In this document: piece after piece, positions 18,288 through 30,793 of the stretch
Layout of the letters: each line of letters opens with the position of its first letter
Position numbering within the stretch: position 1 is the first letter of the stretch
DNA from: Fen-671 sp963794745
GTDB lineage: Bacteria > Actinomycetota > Acidimicrobiia > Acidimicrobiales > Palsa-688
Direction: 5' to 3'
DNA: 64,000 nt
Assembly (NCBI GenBank): GCA_963794745.1
Contig: CAWCEZ010000006.1
Span: 372,001-436,000, forward strand
Program-made: the position numbers and the translations under genes
The notes under the pieces: generated by a model
What the model was told of the DNA's origin: nothing
The model's input: only the letters and a program-made list of their open reading frames with translations
Database searches by the model: none

Positions 18288-19244
18288 CTCCCGGCCACCT
18301 CCACGTCTCGGTCCACCAGCTTCATGTAGACGTCCTCAAGCGAATGGCGCGACTCTGCGATTGACAGGATGTCCGCGCCGGCCCCCACCAGCGCGCGAGC
18401 CACCTCGGGGGCGGCCACCTTTGTGTCGGTTACTGACAGCAGGTAACTGGAACTGCCCTCGGCGCTCCAACCCTCGACCGAGGTGACCGAGCCGAAAATG
18501 GCCTCAGGCACGGCTAGCGGGGCCAACGTTTCCACTGACAGTTGCTTCTTGAACAGCCGGTCCCTTAGCTCGTCTGGCCGGCCCACCGAACGGAGCGTGG
18601 TGGAGAAGATGGCCACCCGGTCACAGAGGCGCTCCGCCTCCTCCAGGCGGTGTGTTGTGAGGAAGATCGTCACGCCCCGCTGGCGCAGCCCGTCGATCAG
18701 GTCATGCACCTCCCGGGTTGCAGCCGGGTCTAGGCCAGAGGTGGGCTCGTCCAAAAAGACGACCTCGGGCTCGTTGAGCAACACCCGGGCCAGCCCGACC
18801 CGCTGGCGCAGGCCCTTGGAAAGGGTGCCGCAGGGGTCCTCGGCCCGGTCTGCCATGTTGACCGCCTCGAGGGCGCGTTGTATCGCGCGGGCCTGGGTCG
18901 GCCAGGCCGTAGAGGCCGGCGAAGCACTCGAGGTTCTCCGCTACGCTCAGGCGCAGGTAGAGCCCGGGCGACTCGGGCATGACCGAAATGCGCTGGCGGA
19001 TCTCGACCCCGTTCTCCGGCCTTAGGGACAAGCCCGCAACCGTGGCCGAGCCTGAGCTCGGGGCGATGAGGGTGCCCAAGATGCGGACCGTGGTCGTCTT
19101 GCCGGCGCCGTTGGGGCCTAGGAACCCGAACACCTCCCCTCGGGCCACGCTCAAAGACAGGCCGTCGACGGCTGTGCGGTTACCGAAGCGCTTGGTCAGG
19201 CGCTCGGTGATGAGCGCAGGCTCAGAGATGTTGGTCCCGATCAT
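18284..19244 (-). CDS. ABC transporter ATP-binding protein, frameshifted
   Basis: Walker A GPNGAGKTT (about residue 45) and Q-loop region RISVMPESPGLYLRLSV are in the first frame. After a shift at about 18895-18905 the other frame gives QARAIQRALEAVN, the signature LSKGLRQRVGLAR, Walker B VVFLDEPTSGLDP and the switch His in LTTHRLEEAERLCD. The accessory C-terminal domain (about 90 residues) ends MKLVDRDVEVAGR. Order and length are normal for the CcmA/NatA group. ATG 19244 is chosen because the family starts about 15 residues before its first strand. Confidence 0.82.
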
Positions 19245-19328
19245 CGACGGGATCCCCAGGCTTGGGCGGTGACTAGGCGGGGGGGAACGGCGTCGTACGT
19301 CCTGCACCTCTGGTTCGATCGCAGACCC

Positions 19329-19370
19329 GTTGACATGTATAATGTGATATATACATGATATACATAGTTG
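19329..19370 (-). promoter_or_regulatory. AT-rich palindromic operator/promoter region
   Basis: A 40-base AT-rich block in GC-rich DNA, about 85 bases upstream of the ABC transporter start. It contains ATGTATA ... TATACAT inverted repeats, TATATACATGATATACAT, and a TTGACA on the plus strand. Repeats of this sort upstream of small ABC transporters are often bound by GntR/YtrA-type repressors; no such regulator is adjacent, so that is inference. Confidence 0.45.
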
Positions 19371-19419
19371 CTAGCAGCCAGTCAACCCAAGCTGGCACCG
19401 AAGAGCTGCAACCTCACAG

Positions 19420-19560
19420 GACGACGCAACCTGCCAGGGTCTGATCAACGGGGTATCTAAGACCTGGCTCTACGAGCTGCTGGCGCGACACAAAGCCGAG
19501 GGCGAGCAAGGGTTGGCGGCCCTGCAAGCGGCAAGCAGCGAGACAGCACAATGGCAGTGC
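19420..19560 (+). pseudogene. IS481-type transposase N-terminal remnant
   Basis: Starting near 19432 the plus strand encodes LINGVSKTWLYELLARHKAE then GEQGLAALQAAS, the recognition helix and following helix of the helix-turn-helix at the N-terminus of IS481/IS3-type transposases (typical form: GVSRxWVYELLARYRxEG). The frame loses similarity as it meets the 3' end of the giant gene at 19561, so only about 40 residues survive. It marks an old insertion next to the surface-protein gene. Confidence 0.6.
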
Positions 19561-22500
19561 TCATCCCCGCTCCACATTCGTTGGGGTCGTGCCGAAGGCA
19601 ATGGCGTTGCCTTGGGCGGTGATCAGGCGGTAGCCGACGTCCGCGTCAGCGACGATGCCGACGATGCGCTTGGTGTTCGAAGCTGGCAGCGAACCGAAGA
19701 ACCTGGCGTCACCGAAGGCGGTGACGGCCCCGTTGGCACCGACTATCCAGTAGCCCTTCCCGTCGGGGGTGGCGGCGATACCGACGATGTGGCGGTCGAG
19801 GTCTATGGTCCCGAGTGAGCCGTAGAAGCGGGCGCCCCCGAAGCTGAAGACCCCGCCGTCGGCCCCGACGAGCCAGTACCCCTCGCCCCCGGGGTCCGGC
19901 GCCATACAGGTGATGGCCCGGTTCAAATGAGTACCGGCCATGGACCCTTCGAAAGTTGCATCGCCGAAGCTGAACACCCCGCCGTCGGCGCCGGCCAGTA
20001 AGTAGCCGCCGTTGTTCGCGGTGCCGGAGATGGCCACGATCGGGCCATTGAGGTGCCGGTTACCAAGGGAACCCAAGAATTTCGCGTCCCCGAAATTGAA
20101 CACCCCGCCGTCTGCGCCGGCCAGCCAGTAGCCGTTGCCGGTGGAGGTGGAGCTGATGGCCACGATGGGGGCGTTGAGGCTGGCGGCGTTCTCCGAGCCG
20201 AAGTTACTTGCATTGCCGTGGTCCGACAGGTCCCCGCCCGGGCTCAGCGCCCAGTACCCGGCACCGGTCGGAGTGGCCGCCGCCCCACCACCGCTCTGCC
20301 CCCACGACGGCGACAGGGGGACCGTGACCGGGGGCGCCGCCGGGACGGTAACAGGCGGGACCGTAACAGGCGGGACCGTAACAGGTGGGACCGTAACAGG
20401 TGGGACCGTAACAGGTGGGACCGTAACAGGTGGGACCGTAACAGGTGGGACCGTGACAGGCGGGGCCGTAACTGGCGGGGCCGTAACTGGCGGGGCCGTA
20501 ACAGCTGAGACGGTAACCGGGCCCGAGGTCCCGGTGATCGACGAGGTCACCGAGTCGGTGGCGGTGATGGTCTGGCTGCCGGCGGTGACCAGGGTGGCGC
20601 CCGGGCTAAAGGTGTGGGCTCCGCTGTCGCCGGCCACGAAGGTGTAACTGGCGGGCAGGCTGGCAGCTCCGTCAGAGCTGGTGAGGTTCACGGTGCCGAC
20701 GTAGCCGGCGTCGGTGTTGGCGTACACGTCGAGGGCGGTGACGGTGAGGTCAAACGGGGCCCCCGCGGTGGCGGTCGCCGGCGCGGTGACGCTGAAGACG
20801 GTGGCCGGCCCGGCCGACACGTCGAAGGGACTGGAGTCAGCCGAGGTCAGGGCCCCGTCGGTGGCGTGTAACTGGTAGCTCGTGCCGGTGGTATCAATCT
20901 CGCAACCGGTGAACCTCACCACGCCGCTGATCTCCCCGGACTGGGTGCAGCCGGTCAGGGCCCCGGGGCCGCCTGAAGTAGGGGTGACCGGGGTAATCGA
21001 CAGGGTCACGGTGGAGGCGTTGGCGGTCACCGGGTTGCCGGAGGCGTCCTCCACCGTCACCCGGGGCTGCGAGGACAGGGCCGAGCCAGCCACCGAGTAG
21101 GTCGGGCTGACGGTGAACACCAGATGGGTGGGCAACGGCGTCACAAACGTGAACTCGTCGCCTGGGGGGTTGGCCACCGAGGTGCCCTGAGGTGTGGTCA
21201 CCGTGACGTTGACGGTCCCCGCCGCTCCTGCCGGAGCGCCACAAGTGATCGAGGTGGCGCTCGCCACGGTGAAGGGCGCAGTGCAGGCGTTGGTGCCGCC
21301 GATGTCGGCGCCAGTAGCCCCGATAAATCCGGTGCCGGTAATGGTGATGGAGGTGCCCCCCGCGGTGGTGCCGTAGTCAGCAGAGACCCCGGTGACCGTC
21401 GGGGCCGTCTCGTAGATGAACTGGTCGCCCGGGGAATTGACCACCGAGGTGCCCTGGGGCGTGGTCACCGTGACGTCGACGGTCCCCGCCGTTCCTGCCG
21501 GAGAGTCGCAGGTGATCGAGGTGGCGCTCACCACGATGAAGGGCACAGAGCAGGCGTTGGTGCCGCCTATATCGGCAGCGTTGGCGCCGATGAAGCCGGT
21601 GCCGGTGATGGTGATGGCGGTGCCGCCCAGCGGGGGTGCCGTTGTCAGGGGCGACCCCGGTGACCGTCGGGGCCGTTTCGTAGGTGAACTGGTCTACTGG
21701 TGCGTTCGTTGCCGAGGTGCCCTGGGGCGTGGTCACCGTGACGTCAACGGTCCCCGCCGGTCCCGCTGGAGTGTGACAGGTGATCGACGTGACGCTCACC
21801 ACGGTGAAGGCGGTCGTGCAGGCGTTGGTGCCGCCGATATCGGCGGCAGTGGCCCCGATAAAGCCGGTGCCGGTGATGGTGACGGCGGTGCCACCCGCGG
21901 TGGTCCCGTTGTCAGGGGCGACCCCGGTCACTGTCGGGGTGTCCTCATAGGTGAACTGGTCGCCCGCGACGTTGACCGCCGAGGTGGCTTGGGATGTGGT
22001 CATCGTCACGTCAACGGTCCCCGCCGGTCCCGCTGGGGTGGTGCAAGTGATCTCAGTGGGGCTCAGCACGGTAAAGGGCGCAGTGCAGGTGTTGCCGCCG
22101 ATGTCGGCAGCGGCGCCACCCGTAAACCCTGTGCCGGTGATCGTGATGGCGGTGCCCCCTGCGGTGGTCCCGTTGTCAGGGGCGACCCCGGTGACCGTCG
22201 GTCGTAGCGGCACGTAAGAAATAGCGATGGCCGCGGGAGAGCTGCCCACCGGGATGGCGGTACCGGCCATGTTGGTGGAGGTTCCAATGGGGGTGACGTC
22301 GCCGTCGCTGCCGTCGGTCACGTAAGCCGTTGACCCGTCGGGGGTGATGGCGACGGCGCCTGGGCTCTGACCCACCTGGATGGGTAGGCCCGGGACGTCG
22401 GTGGAGGTGTCGATTGAGGTAACGGTGTTGTCGCTCTGATTGGCCACGTAGGCGGTGGACCCATCGGGGGTGATGGCGATGGCGCTTGGATAGTTACCCA

Positions 22501-25500
22501 CCGGGATGCTGGCGCCGGCGATGTTGGTGGCGGTGTCGATTGGGGTGACGGTGCCGTCGAGGAAGTTGACCACGTAGGCGGTGGACCCGTCGGGGGTGAT
22601 GGCGATTGCGCTTGGACCGCCACCGACCGGGATGGTTAGGCCGGGGGTGTCGGTGGCGGTGTCAATGAGGGTGACGGTGTTGTCGTTGTAGTTGGCCACG
22701 TAGGCGGTGGACCCGTCGGGGGTGATGGCGATCGCGTCGGGACCGCCGCCCACCGGGATGGCTAGGCCGGGGGTGTTATTGGCGGTGTCGATGGGGGTGA
22801 CGGTGCCGTCGCCGCTGTTGGCCACGTAGGCGGTCGACCCGTTGGGGCTGATGGCGATTGCGTCGGGATAGGTTCCCACCGCGACGGGGGTGCCGGGGGT
22901 GTTATTGGCGGTGTCGATAGGGGTGACGGTGCCGTCGCCGCTGTTGGCCACGTAGGCAGAGGCAGAGCCGGGCGTGATGGCGACCGCGTCGGGATTGGTA
23001 CCCACCGGAATGGGAGGGCCGGGGGTGTTATTGGCGGTGTCGATCGGTGTGACGGTGTTGTCGTTGTAGTTGGCCACGTAGGCGGTGGGAGACACCGAGA
23101 GGTAGCTGAACTGGGCCGCAGGGGCGTTGGTCGCCGAAGTGCCCTGGGGGCTGGTCACCGTGACGTCCACGGTCCCGGCGCCTGACGGGCTGGTACAGGT
23201 GATCGAGGTGACGCTCACCACAGTGAATGCGCTGGTGCAGGCGTTGGCCAGGCCAATGTCGGCGACAGTGGCCCCGATGAACCCTGTGCCGGTGATGGTG
23301 ATGGCGGTGCCCCCGGCGGTGGAGCCGTTGTTGGGGGCGACCCCGGTGACCGTCGGGGTGGTCTCGTAGGTGAACTGGTCCCCCGGGCCATTAGTGGCCG
23401 AAGTGCCCTGGGGCGTGCTCACCGTGACGTCGACGCTCCCCGCCGCATGGGCCGGAGAGCCGCACGTGATCGACGTGGCGCTTACCACGGTGAAAGGCGC
23501 AGTACAGACGTTGGTGCCGCCGATGTCGGCGACGGTGGCCCCGATGAACCCTGTGCCGGTGATGGTGATGGCGGTGCCCCCGGCGGTGGAGCCGTTGTTA
23601 GGGGCGACCATGGTGACCGTCGGGGTGGTCTCGTAGGTGAACCGGTCGCTCGGGGAGTTGACTACCGAGGTGCCCTGGGGCGTGGTCACCGTGACGTTGA
23701 CGGTCGCCGGCGTTCCTGCCGGAGAATCACAAGTGATCGAGGCGGAGCTCACAACAATAAACGGGGCAGTACAGGCGTCGCTGCCGCCGATGTCGGCGAC
23801 GGTGGCCCCGATGAACCCGGTGCCGGTGATGGTGATGACGGTGCCCCCCGCAGTGGGACCGTTGTTAGGGGCGACCCCAGTGACCGTCGGGGCGTTCTCG
23901 TAGGTGAACTGGTCGCCAGGGGGGTTGGCCACCGAGGTGCCATGGGGCGTGGTCACCATGACGTCGACGCTCCCCGCCGCATGGGCCGGAGAGCGGCAGG
24001 TGATCGAGGTCGCGCTCACCACGGTGAAGGGCGCGGTGCAGGCGTCGGTGCCGCCGATGTCGGCGACGGTGGCCCCGATGAACCCGGTGCCGGTGATAGT
24101 GATGGCGGTGCCACCCGCAGGAAGGCCGTTGTTAGGCGCGACCCCGGTGACGGCCGGTGGCGGCGCCACATAGGAGATAGCAATGGCGATGGGGTTGTTC
24201 CCCACCGTGATGGTGCTGCCGACGGTGCCGGTGGCGATGGTGATGGGGGTGACAGTGCCGGGGCTGTTGTCGTAGGACACATAGGCGGTGGACCCGTCGG
24301 GGGTGATGGCGATGGAGCGCGGGTTACTGCCCACCGCGATGGGGGTGCCGGCGACATTGGTGGCGATCGTGATGGGGGTGACGGCGCCGCCATAGTTGAC
24401 GACATAGGCAGTGGCCCCGTTGGGGGTAATGGCGATGGCTACGGGATCACTGCCCACCGCTATGGGGGTGCCGGCGACGCCGGTGGCGATGGTGATGGGG
24501 GTGACGGTGCCGGTGCCGCCGCTGTTGGCCACATAAGCGGTGACCCCATTGGGGGTGATGGCGATGGCATCGGGATAAGTGCCCACCACGATGGAACTAC
24601 CGGTCGCATTGGTTGCCGTGTTGATCGGGGTCACACTGTCGCTGCTGTCGTTGGACACGTAGGCGGTGGACCCGTCGGGAGTGATGGCGATGGCGTTGGG
24701 AATGTTGCCCACTACGATGGCGCTCCCGGGAACGCCGGTGGCGGTGTTGACGGGGGTGACAGTGTTGGCGCCGTCATTAACCACGTAGGCGGTGGACCCG
24801 TTGGGCGTGATGGCGATGGCGTCGGGAGCATTGCCCACTGCGATGGCGCTGCCGGCGACGCCGGTGGCGGTGTTGACGGGGGTGATGCTGTTGCCGCTGT
24901 CGTTGACTGCGTAGGCCGTAGACCCGTTGGGTGTGACGGCGATGGCGATGGGATAGCTGCCCACCGTTATTGGGCTGCCGGCGGTGTTGGTGGCGGTCTG
25001 GATGGGGGTCACGCTGTTTCCGCCGTAGTTGACCGCATAGGCAGTGGGGGTGACAGAGAGGTATAAGAACTGGTCCACGCTCGAGGTCAACGAGGTGCTC
25101 ACGGCCGTGGTCACCGACACGTCGACGGTGCCGGCCGTATGAGCCGGCGTCACCGCGGTCAGCTGCGTGGCCGAGTCCACCGTAAAGCTGGTGGCTGCGG
25201 TGGTTCCGAAGTCGACAGCACTGGCACCGCTCAGGTTGGTACCAACGACGTCGACCGTGTCCCCGCCGGCCGTCGTTCCGATCGAGGCATCCACCGCCGT
25301 CACGTGGGGGCTGGTGGGGCTGGTCCCGTAGGAGAACTGGTCGGCCGGGGCGTTGGTCGCCGAAGTGCCCTGGGGCGTGGCCACCGAAACGTCGACGACC
25401 CCAGCCGCACCCGCCGGGGTGTTGCAGGTGATGGAGGTGGCGCTAACCACGGTGAAGGCGGTGGTACAGGCGTTGGCGCCGCCGATGTCGGCAGCGGTGG

Positions 25501-27379
25501 CCCCGATAAATCCGGTGCCGGTAATGGTGATGGAGGTGCCCCCGGCGGTGGGGCCGTAGCTGGGGGCAACCCCGGTGACGGTCGGGGCGGCGCTGAAGGT
25601 GAACTGGTCGGCCGGGGCGTTGGTCGCCGAAGTGCCCTGGGGCGTGGTCACCGTGACGTCGACGGTCCCCGCCGGACCCGTCGGGGTGTTGCAGGTGATC
25701 GAGGTGGCGCTGACCACGGTGAAGGTCGTGGTACAGGCGTTGGTCCCGCCCACGTCGGCAGCGGTGGCCCCGATGAAGCCGGTGCCGGTGATGGTGATGG
25801 CGGTGCCCCCGGCGATGGTGCCGTTGTTAGGGGCGACCCCGGTGACCGTCGGAGTGGGCTCGTAGGTGAACTCGTCGCCAGGGGGGTTGGCCGCCGAAGT
25901 TCCCTGGGCCGTGGTCACCGAGACGTTGACGGTCCCCGCCGCTCCCGCCGGGGTGCCACAGGTGATCGAGTTGGCGCTCACCACGGTGAAGGCCGAGGTA
26001 CAGGCGTTGGTACCGCCGATGTCGGCAGCGGTTGCCCCGGTAAAGCCTGTGCCGGTGATGGTGATGGCGGTGCCCCCGCCGGTGGGACCGTTGTTAGGGG
26101 CGACCCCGGTGACGGTAAATGTCGGCGCCACATAGGAGATAGCCATGGCAATGGGGCTGTTCCCCGCCGCGATAGCGGCGCCGACGGCGCCGGTGGCGGT
26201 GTTGATGGGCACGACGGTGCCGGGGTTGTTGTCGTAGGACACGTAGGCAGTGGACCCGTTTGGGGAGATGGCGATTGAGCGTGGGTTGCTGCCCACCGTG
26301 ATCGGAGTTCCGGCGGTGTTGGTGGTGGTGTTGATAGGGGTCACGGTGCCGCCGTAGTTGACAACGTAGACAGTGGACCCGTTGGGGGTGATGGCGATGG
26401 CCACTGGATCGTGGCCCACCGTGATGGGAGTCCCGGCGGTGTTGGTGGTGGTGTTGATTGGGGTGACGGTGCCGGCGCCGGTGCCAGCGCTGTTGGCCAC
26501 GTACGCGGTTGACCCGTTGGGGGTGATGGCGATTGCGTCGGGATAGGTTCCCACCGCGATGGCCGTCCCGTGGGTGTTGGTGGTGGTGTTGATGGGGGTG
26601 ACACTGTCACCGCTGAGGTTGGACACATAGGCGGTGGACCCGTTGGGGGTGATGGCGATGGCGTTGGGAAGGTGACCCACCGCGATTGCGGTGCCGGGCA
26701 CGCCCGTGGCGGTGATGATGGGGGTGACGGTGTCGGCGCCGTCATTAACGACATAGGCAGTAGACCCGTTGGGGGTGATGGCGATTGCGTCGGGATAGGT
26801 GCCCACCGCGATGGTGCTGCCGGCAACGCCGCTGGCCGTGTTGATGGGGGTGACGCTATTGCCGCTGTCGTTTACCGCGTAGGCGGTGGACCCGTTGGGG
26901 GTGACGGCGATGGCGATGGGATAGCTGCCCACCGTTATTGGGCTGCCGGCGGTGTTGCTGGCCGTCTGGATGGGGGTGACAGTGCCGGGGCTGTTGTAGT
27001 CGACCACGTATGCGGTGGGGGTTACCTGTAGGTATGTGAACTGGTCGGCGCCCGACGTTGAAGAGGTGCCCGAGCCCACCGTCACCGTCACGTCGACGGC
27101 GCCCACCGTATGAGCTGGTGCCACCGCGGTCAGCTGGGTGGTCGAGTCCACCGTAAAGCTGGCGGCTGCGGTGGTGCCGAAGTCGACCGCGCTCGCACCG
27201 CTCAGGTTCGTACCAACGACATCGACGGTGTCCCCACCGGCTGTCGAGCCGACCGAGGCATCCACCGCCGTCACGGTAGGGTTGGCGGTAGCCGCGGCCG
27301 GGGCCGTCAGCATCGCCGCGCTGGCCATGAACGCCACCATGGCCACGGCCAAACTCGAGACGCGAGGTCGCCATGACAT
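19561..27379 (-). CDS. giant secreted IPT/TIG and YVTN beta-propeller protein, frameshifted
   Basis: About 2600 residues. The start ATG 27379 is followed by a clean signal peptide (MSWRPR, a hydrophobic stretch, APAAATA); in-frame starts up to 27493 exist. The order is an IPT/TIG domain; a propeller of about 40-residue units (GSxPxAIAxTPNGSTAYVxNxxxxTVTPI); several IPT/TIG domains (TVTGVAPNNG...GGTAITITGTGFIGA); a second IPT-propeller block; more IPT; a third propeller; and IPT domains. At about 21630 a one-base shift moves the protein into another frame, which carries further IPT domains, two Ig-like domains, a VTVPP-repeat linker and a C-terminal domain of six GYWLxGADGGVFSFGDAxFxGS repeats. 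It is likely a cell-surface or released adhesin. No anchor motif is seen. Confidence 0.82.
20338..20508 (-). repeat. Pro/Val linker made of 15- to 18-bp repeats
   Basis: Short tandem repeats (plus strand GGGACCGTAACAGGT-like units) encoding VTVPP/VTAPP about 11 times. It is an extended, rigid linker between the Ig-like part and the C-terminal GYWL repeats of the giant protein. The repeat number probably varies between strains. Confidence 0.85.
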
Positions 27380-28283
27380 TGCCGGGCGACCTGGGTAGGC
27401 CGGTGAACGGGCGCCCCAGGTGCGTGCCTTTTGGTGATGAACAAAGGCTCGTCTGGCTGAGACACGTAGGAATGTCATGGAAGGCCCGAACAAAATTCGC
27501 GCAGGGTCCCGAAGGCCGATCGGCTGCCCGCCGGCGCGAACCAGTAACTGAAGACCCAGTAACTGAATGAGAAGAACTCTCTGTTGCGCGTCAGGAGCCG
27601 GGAGTCGTGGCCGGTGCTTGCGGAGGCGATAGCGGCTGTGGTGCCGTGAGCTACGACGCTGCCGATGCTGAATGCGGCCCAGTAGCCGGGCTCGGCATCG
27701 ATCGAAACTTCGTCGACGATGCTCGCTCTCGCCGTCGGTTTAGATGAGCCAGCAACCAACGGCTCACGCGTGGCACCCTCGGCGGGAGAGCTTGTCACTG
27801 CAGCGGGGGTCCCACCACACGAAAAGACAGGAGGGCTCCTGCAATCATGGTGGCACGGGAATTTCTAAGGAGGTGCGGCGTCCCCATGGGATGGGGTGAG
27901 TGCCGCTTTCCGCACAGGTGTTGGCCGACCGACGCGTGGCCCCCCGATTTCATACTTTCAGAGACGACAAGTATTTGCCAATACCTGAGGATTTCTTAGC
28001 TTTAGGACGGCCGAAACCGCTTTTATTCAAGATCCTTGGATTTCGGGCGACTTATGGTCGGACTTAGCTTATTATTAAGGCGGGATTAGGGAACTTCGAA
28101 TTACGCGATTCGGTATCTCGGTGATCTTCAGCGTTTAGTCGCGACCTTCATCGCTCGACTCAACTGAGGCGACGTAGTCTCGGTGAGCCGTGGGTGGTCC
28201 CAACGGGCGAACTTCATCCTTGCCGGCCCGCTCCGCTCGTGTGCGTCACCCAGCCTTGGCCGCTGCTCGCCGCGAACGATCGC
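27380..28283 (-). other. intergenic region with an AT-rich core
   Basis: About 900 bases. 27930-28140 is clearly richer in A+T than its surroundings (TTATTATTAAG, GATTTCTTAGC) and may hold the promoter of the giant gene, which would then have a leader of several hundred bases. A 14-bp palindrome (CAGGAGGGCTCCTG) lies at 27828-27841. No gene or known riboswitch is recognised. Confidence 0.4.
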
Positions 28284-29216
28284 TTACGGCGATGCCGTGG
28301 GGATCCGGGCGAAGGCGCGCACGGGGAAGGTCCCGAAGCCTTCGATCTTGGGAGGGACGGCGGTGAAGAACGCGCCGCTCGGTGGGATGGAGTGGAGGCC
28401 ACGGAGATGCTCGACGACGTGGACATCAGCGCCGAGCAGCAGCGTGTGAGCCGGACGGGCCCCGCCTGCCTCCGGTTCAGTGTCGTCGATGTTCAGCGAG
28501 TCGATACCGACCAGTAGGGCGCTTTGGTCGACGAGGTAATGGGCACCGGCCTCGGTGAGGAACGGCGCCGTTTTCGCATAGGCGGGTGTGCCGAAATGCC
28601 GGTCCCAGCCAGTGTGCAGCAGCACAGCTTTGCCGGCAACGTCGCGGTCGTAGAACACCGAGGCAGGGATACCGCGCTGCACAGCGTCCGTCAGATGGAA
28701 CGTCTCGGCGGGTAGCTCGACCAGCGTTTCGAGGCTGAGGCCGGCGAGGTCGTTGCCGTTCGCGTAGCGGTGGAACGGGCTGTCTAAGTACGTGCCCGTA
28801 TTGCCGACCATGGTGATTACGTCCATCGCGAACGTCGTTCCCGCCGCGTAGCGCGAGACGGACTGCTCGCGTGTCAGGTGGGGGGTGATAACCGGTCCCG
28901 GTAGCCCTGGGTAGGTGGTCAGTCCCGCCCGGATGGTGTGGCTCACGTCCACGATCCGATACCGCTGTCCCGCAGCGGTGCCCATTGGCGGGGTGTTGAC
29001 CCCGCGGCTGCCACGGTGAGGCTCCTCGACGATCGCAAGCGCGCGAAGGTCAACACTTCCGACCAACGCGAGGCCGAGGTGCTGCACCAGCAGCCGGGCG
29101 ACCTCCCTCTCTGTCACCTCGGCGGAGGGAAGGTCAAGTCTGAAGCCCTCGGCGGTCAGAGTGCCGCCATTGACGAAGGTGATCGAGACATCGAAGTGCG
29201 CCCGGTACTCAGCCAC
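28284..29216 (-). CDS. cyclase-family (kynurenine formamidase-like) hydrolase with N-terminal extension
   Basis: 310 residues. From about residue 85 the sequence is a cyclase-family domain: RIVDVSHTIRAGLTTYPGLPGP, then GNTGTYLDSPFHRY (metal-site motif, usually HxGTHxDxPxH; here the first His is Asn and the second Tyr, while Asp and the last His remain), KAVLLHTGWDRHFGT, and LLVGIDSLNIDD. The first 80 residues form a small separate domain with SITFVNGGTLTAEGFRLDLP. Relatives hydrolyse N-formylkynurenine or cyclic amides. The altered metal site suggests a related but different substrate. Confidence 0.78.
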   Translation of the reverse strand: MAEYRAHFDVSITFVNGGTLTAEGFRLDLPSAEVTEREVARLLVQHLGLALVGSVDLRALAIVEEPHRGSRGVNTPPMGTAAGQRYRIVDVSHTIRAGLTTYPGLPGPVITPHLTREQSVSRYAAGTTFAMDVITMVGNTGTYLDSPFHRYANGNDLAGLSLETLVELPAETFHLTDAVQRGIPASVFYDRDVAGKAVLLHTGWDRHFGTPAYAKTAPFLTEAGAHYLVDQSALLVGIDSLNIDDTEPEAGGARPAHTLLLGADVHVVEHLRGLHSIPPSGAFFTAVPPKIEGFGTFPVRAFARIPTASP

Positions 29217-29419
29217 TCCCTCATCCTCTCGTCTGGACCGGCGTCACGATGGGCAAGAGCCGTTGGCCGGGGCGGCCCAGCGAGAAACTACCAGCCCACT
29301 AGAGCGAACCTCATCTACCGGGCAGGCGTTTTACCGGGATGACCCGCCGGCGATCGGGTACCGGGTCGTCGCTCTGGTATTCGCTCGCGGACAGGTGTTT
29401 CCGTGAAGGCGACGCCTGA

Positions 29420-30570
29420 CTAGAGCCGCAGCCGCGCTGCGACATCATCCGGCGAAGGCATCGCGGCGATCTCTTTAGCGAGCTGCCGGGCCCGCTGACG
29501 ATAGGTGCCGGTGCCGAGCACGGTGCTGAGAGCGGCCCGTAGAGCAGGGGCGGTCACTTCTCCTGGCATCAGGGTTAGCGCGGCGCCAGCCCCCGCGAGA
29601 AGGTTGGCGTTGATGAAGTTGTCGGCGCTCTGAGGGAGTGCCACCGAGGGAAGCCCGTGCGCGAGGGCCCCGAACATGGTGCCGGCTCCAGCGTGGTGGA
29701 CCACTGCGGCGCAGTGAGGGAGAACCTCCGCCTGAAGTAGGTACTTCTCGACGTGAGCGTTTTCCGGTAGCGGCGCCAGGGCCGAGGGATCGTTGTCTCG
29801 TCCGATCGTGGCCAACACGTTGACCGGCTCATTTCCTAAGGCATTGAGCACAAGGCGGAAGACGTCCAGGTTGTTGTTGGAGAAGGTTCCCAGAGTCACG
29901 TAGACCAGAGGATGTTCCGGGTTGGCTTGTGGAAACGGCATCGCAGGAGGCTCCGCCAGCGGCAGCGGAGCCGGGCGCAAGGTCTGCACCTCGCGGGGCC
30001 GACGGCCGTCGGGCCGAGCGAAGGTGGGCAGATCGTAATCGTGGTCCCCGAGTAGACCCCTGCGGCCGGCGGGACGTCAAGGCCGAACTCTCGCCAGATC
30101 GGAGATACTGCGTCGGCCACGAGGTCAAGGACGTCCCGGTCCATGAGCGGCCCTATGGAGTGCAGGACTGCGTGAGCCCCTGTGGCCGCGCCGACAAGCG
30201 GGGCAGCAAACACATACGGGTCGAACACGAGGAGAGCCGGCGCTGACTCCTTGCACAGTTCGAGCAGGTCATCGACCATGAGCGCCATCCCGATCTCGCC
30301 AAAAAGGCGGGGGACGAAATAGCCTTGCACCCGCGACGGGGCCAGCCCGTCACCGGGTACCCCCCGGGTCCGTGCCCGAAGCGCAGCGAACCAGGAACCT
30401 AGCGCCGGACCGACGGCACGGAACGAGAGCCGACGACTGGTGACTGCCTCCGCCATATCAGCTCCGCTGGCGATTATGACCTCGTCGCCACGGCGCGCAA
30501 AGGCCTCGGCAAGCGGGAGGAGAGGTAAGACGTGACCGCTCTGTGGTACACAGCTGACGATGACCCGCAC
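29420..30570 (-). CDS. MGT/UGT-type glycosyltransferase, frameshifted
   Basis: N-terminal domain MRVIVSCVPQSGHVLPLLPLAEAFARRGDEV, the GT-B acceptor fold of macrolide-type GT1 enzymes. At about 30000 the frame changes; the second part starts near PLVYVTLGTFSNNN and has the nucleotide-sugar site (LPHCAAVVHHAGAGTMFGALAHGLPSVALPQSADNFINA), including the HxGxGT core and the following Gln/Asp region. About 380 residues in total, normal. GTG start with GGGAGGG four bases upstream. The acceptor is unknown, probably a lipid or polyketide-like aglycone. Confidence 0.8.
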
Positions 30571-30793
30571 CGAGCCCTCCCGAGGTAACTGGTCCTACGA
30601 GCAGGCTACTTCCGGTCGCGTGGAGCCACTGCCGTCGGTCGCCACCGCGTCTTCCATATGCCAAGTACCGGCCTTGTAGATCGCTGCTGGTGGTTCGCTC
30701 ATTGATGGGACCCCTTCTCGGCGTTGAGCCCCGTTGAGCCCCATCGATCGCGGCTTGGCTCAACCCAAAACCCGGCAGGCGCATAATAGGCGT

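Noticed and set aside
20338..20508. Short tandem repeats that could be an iteron or CRISPR-like array
   Set aside because: They keep the frame of the giant protein and encode a VTVPP linker.
23447..25066. 539-codon open frame on the plus strand inside the giant gene
   Set aside because: It is antisense to the IPT/propeller repeats, with Gly/Asp-rich sequence produced by the repeat codons; no domain is recognisable.
27475..27798. 107-codon minus-strand frame upstream of the giant gene
   Set aside because: No similarity, no clear start signal, and it would overlap the likely start region of the giant gene.
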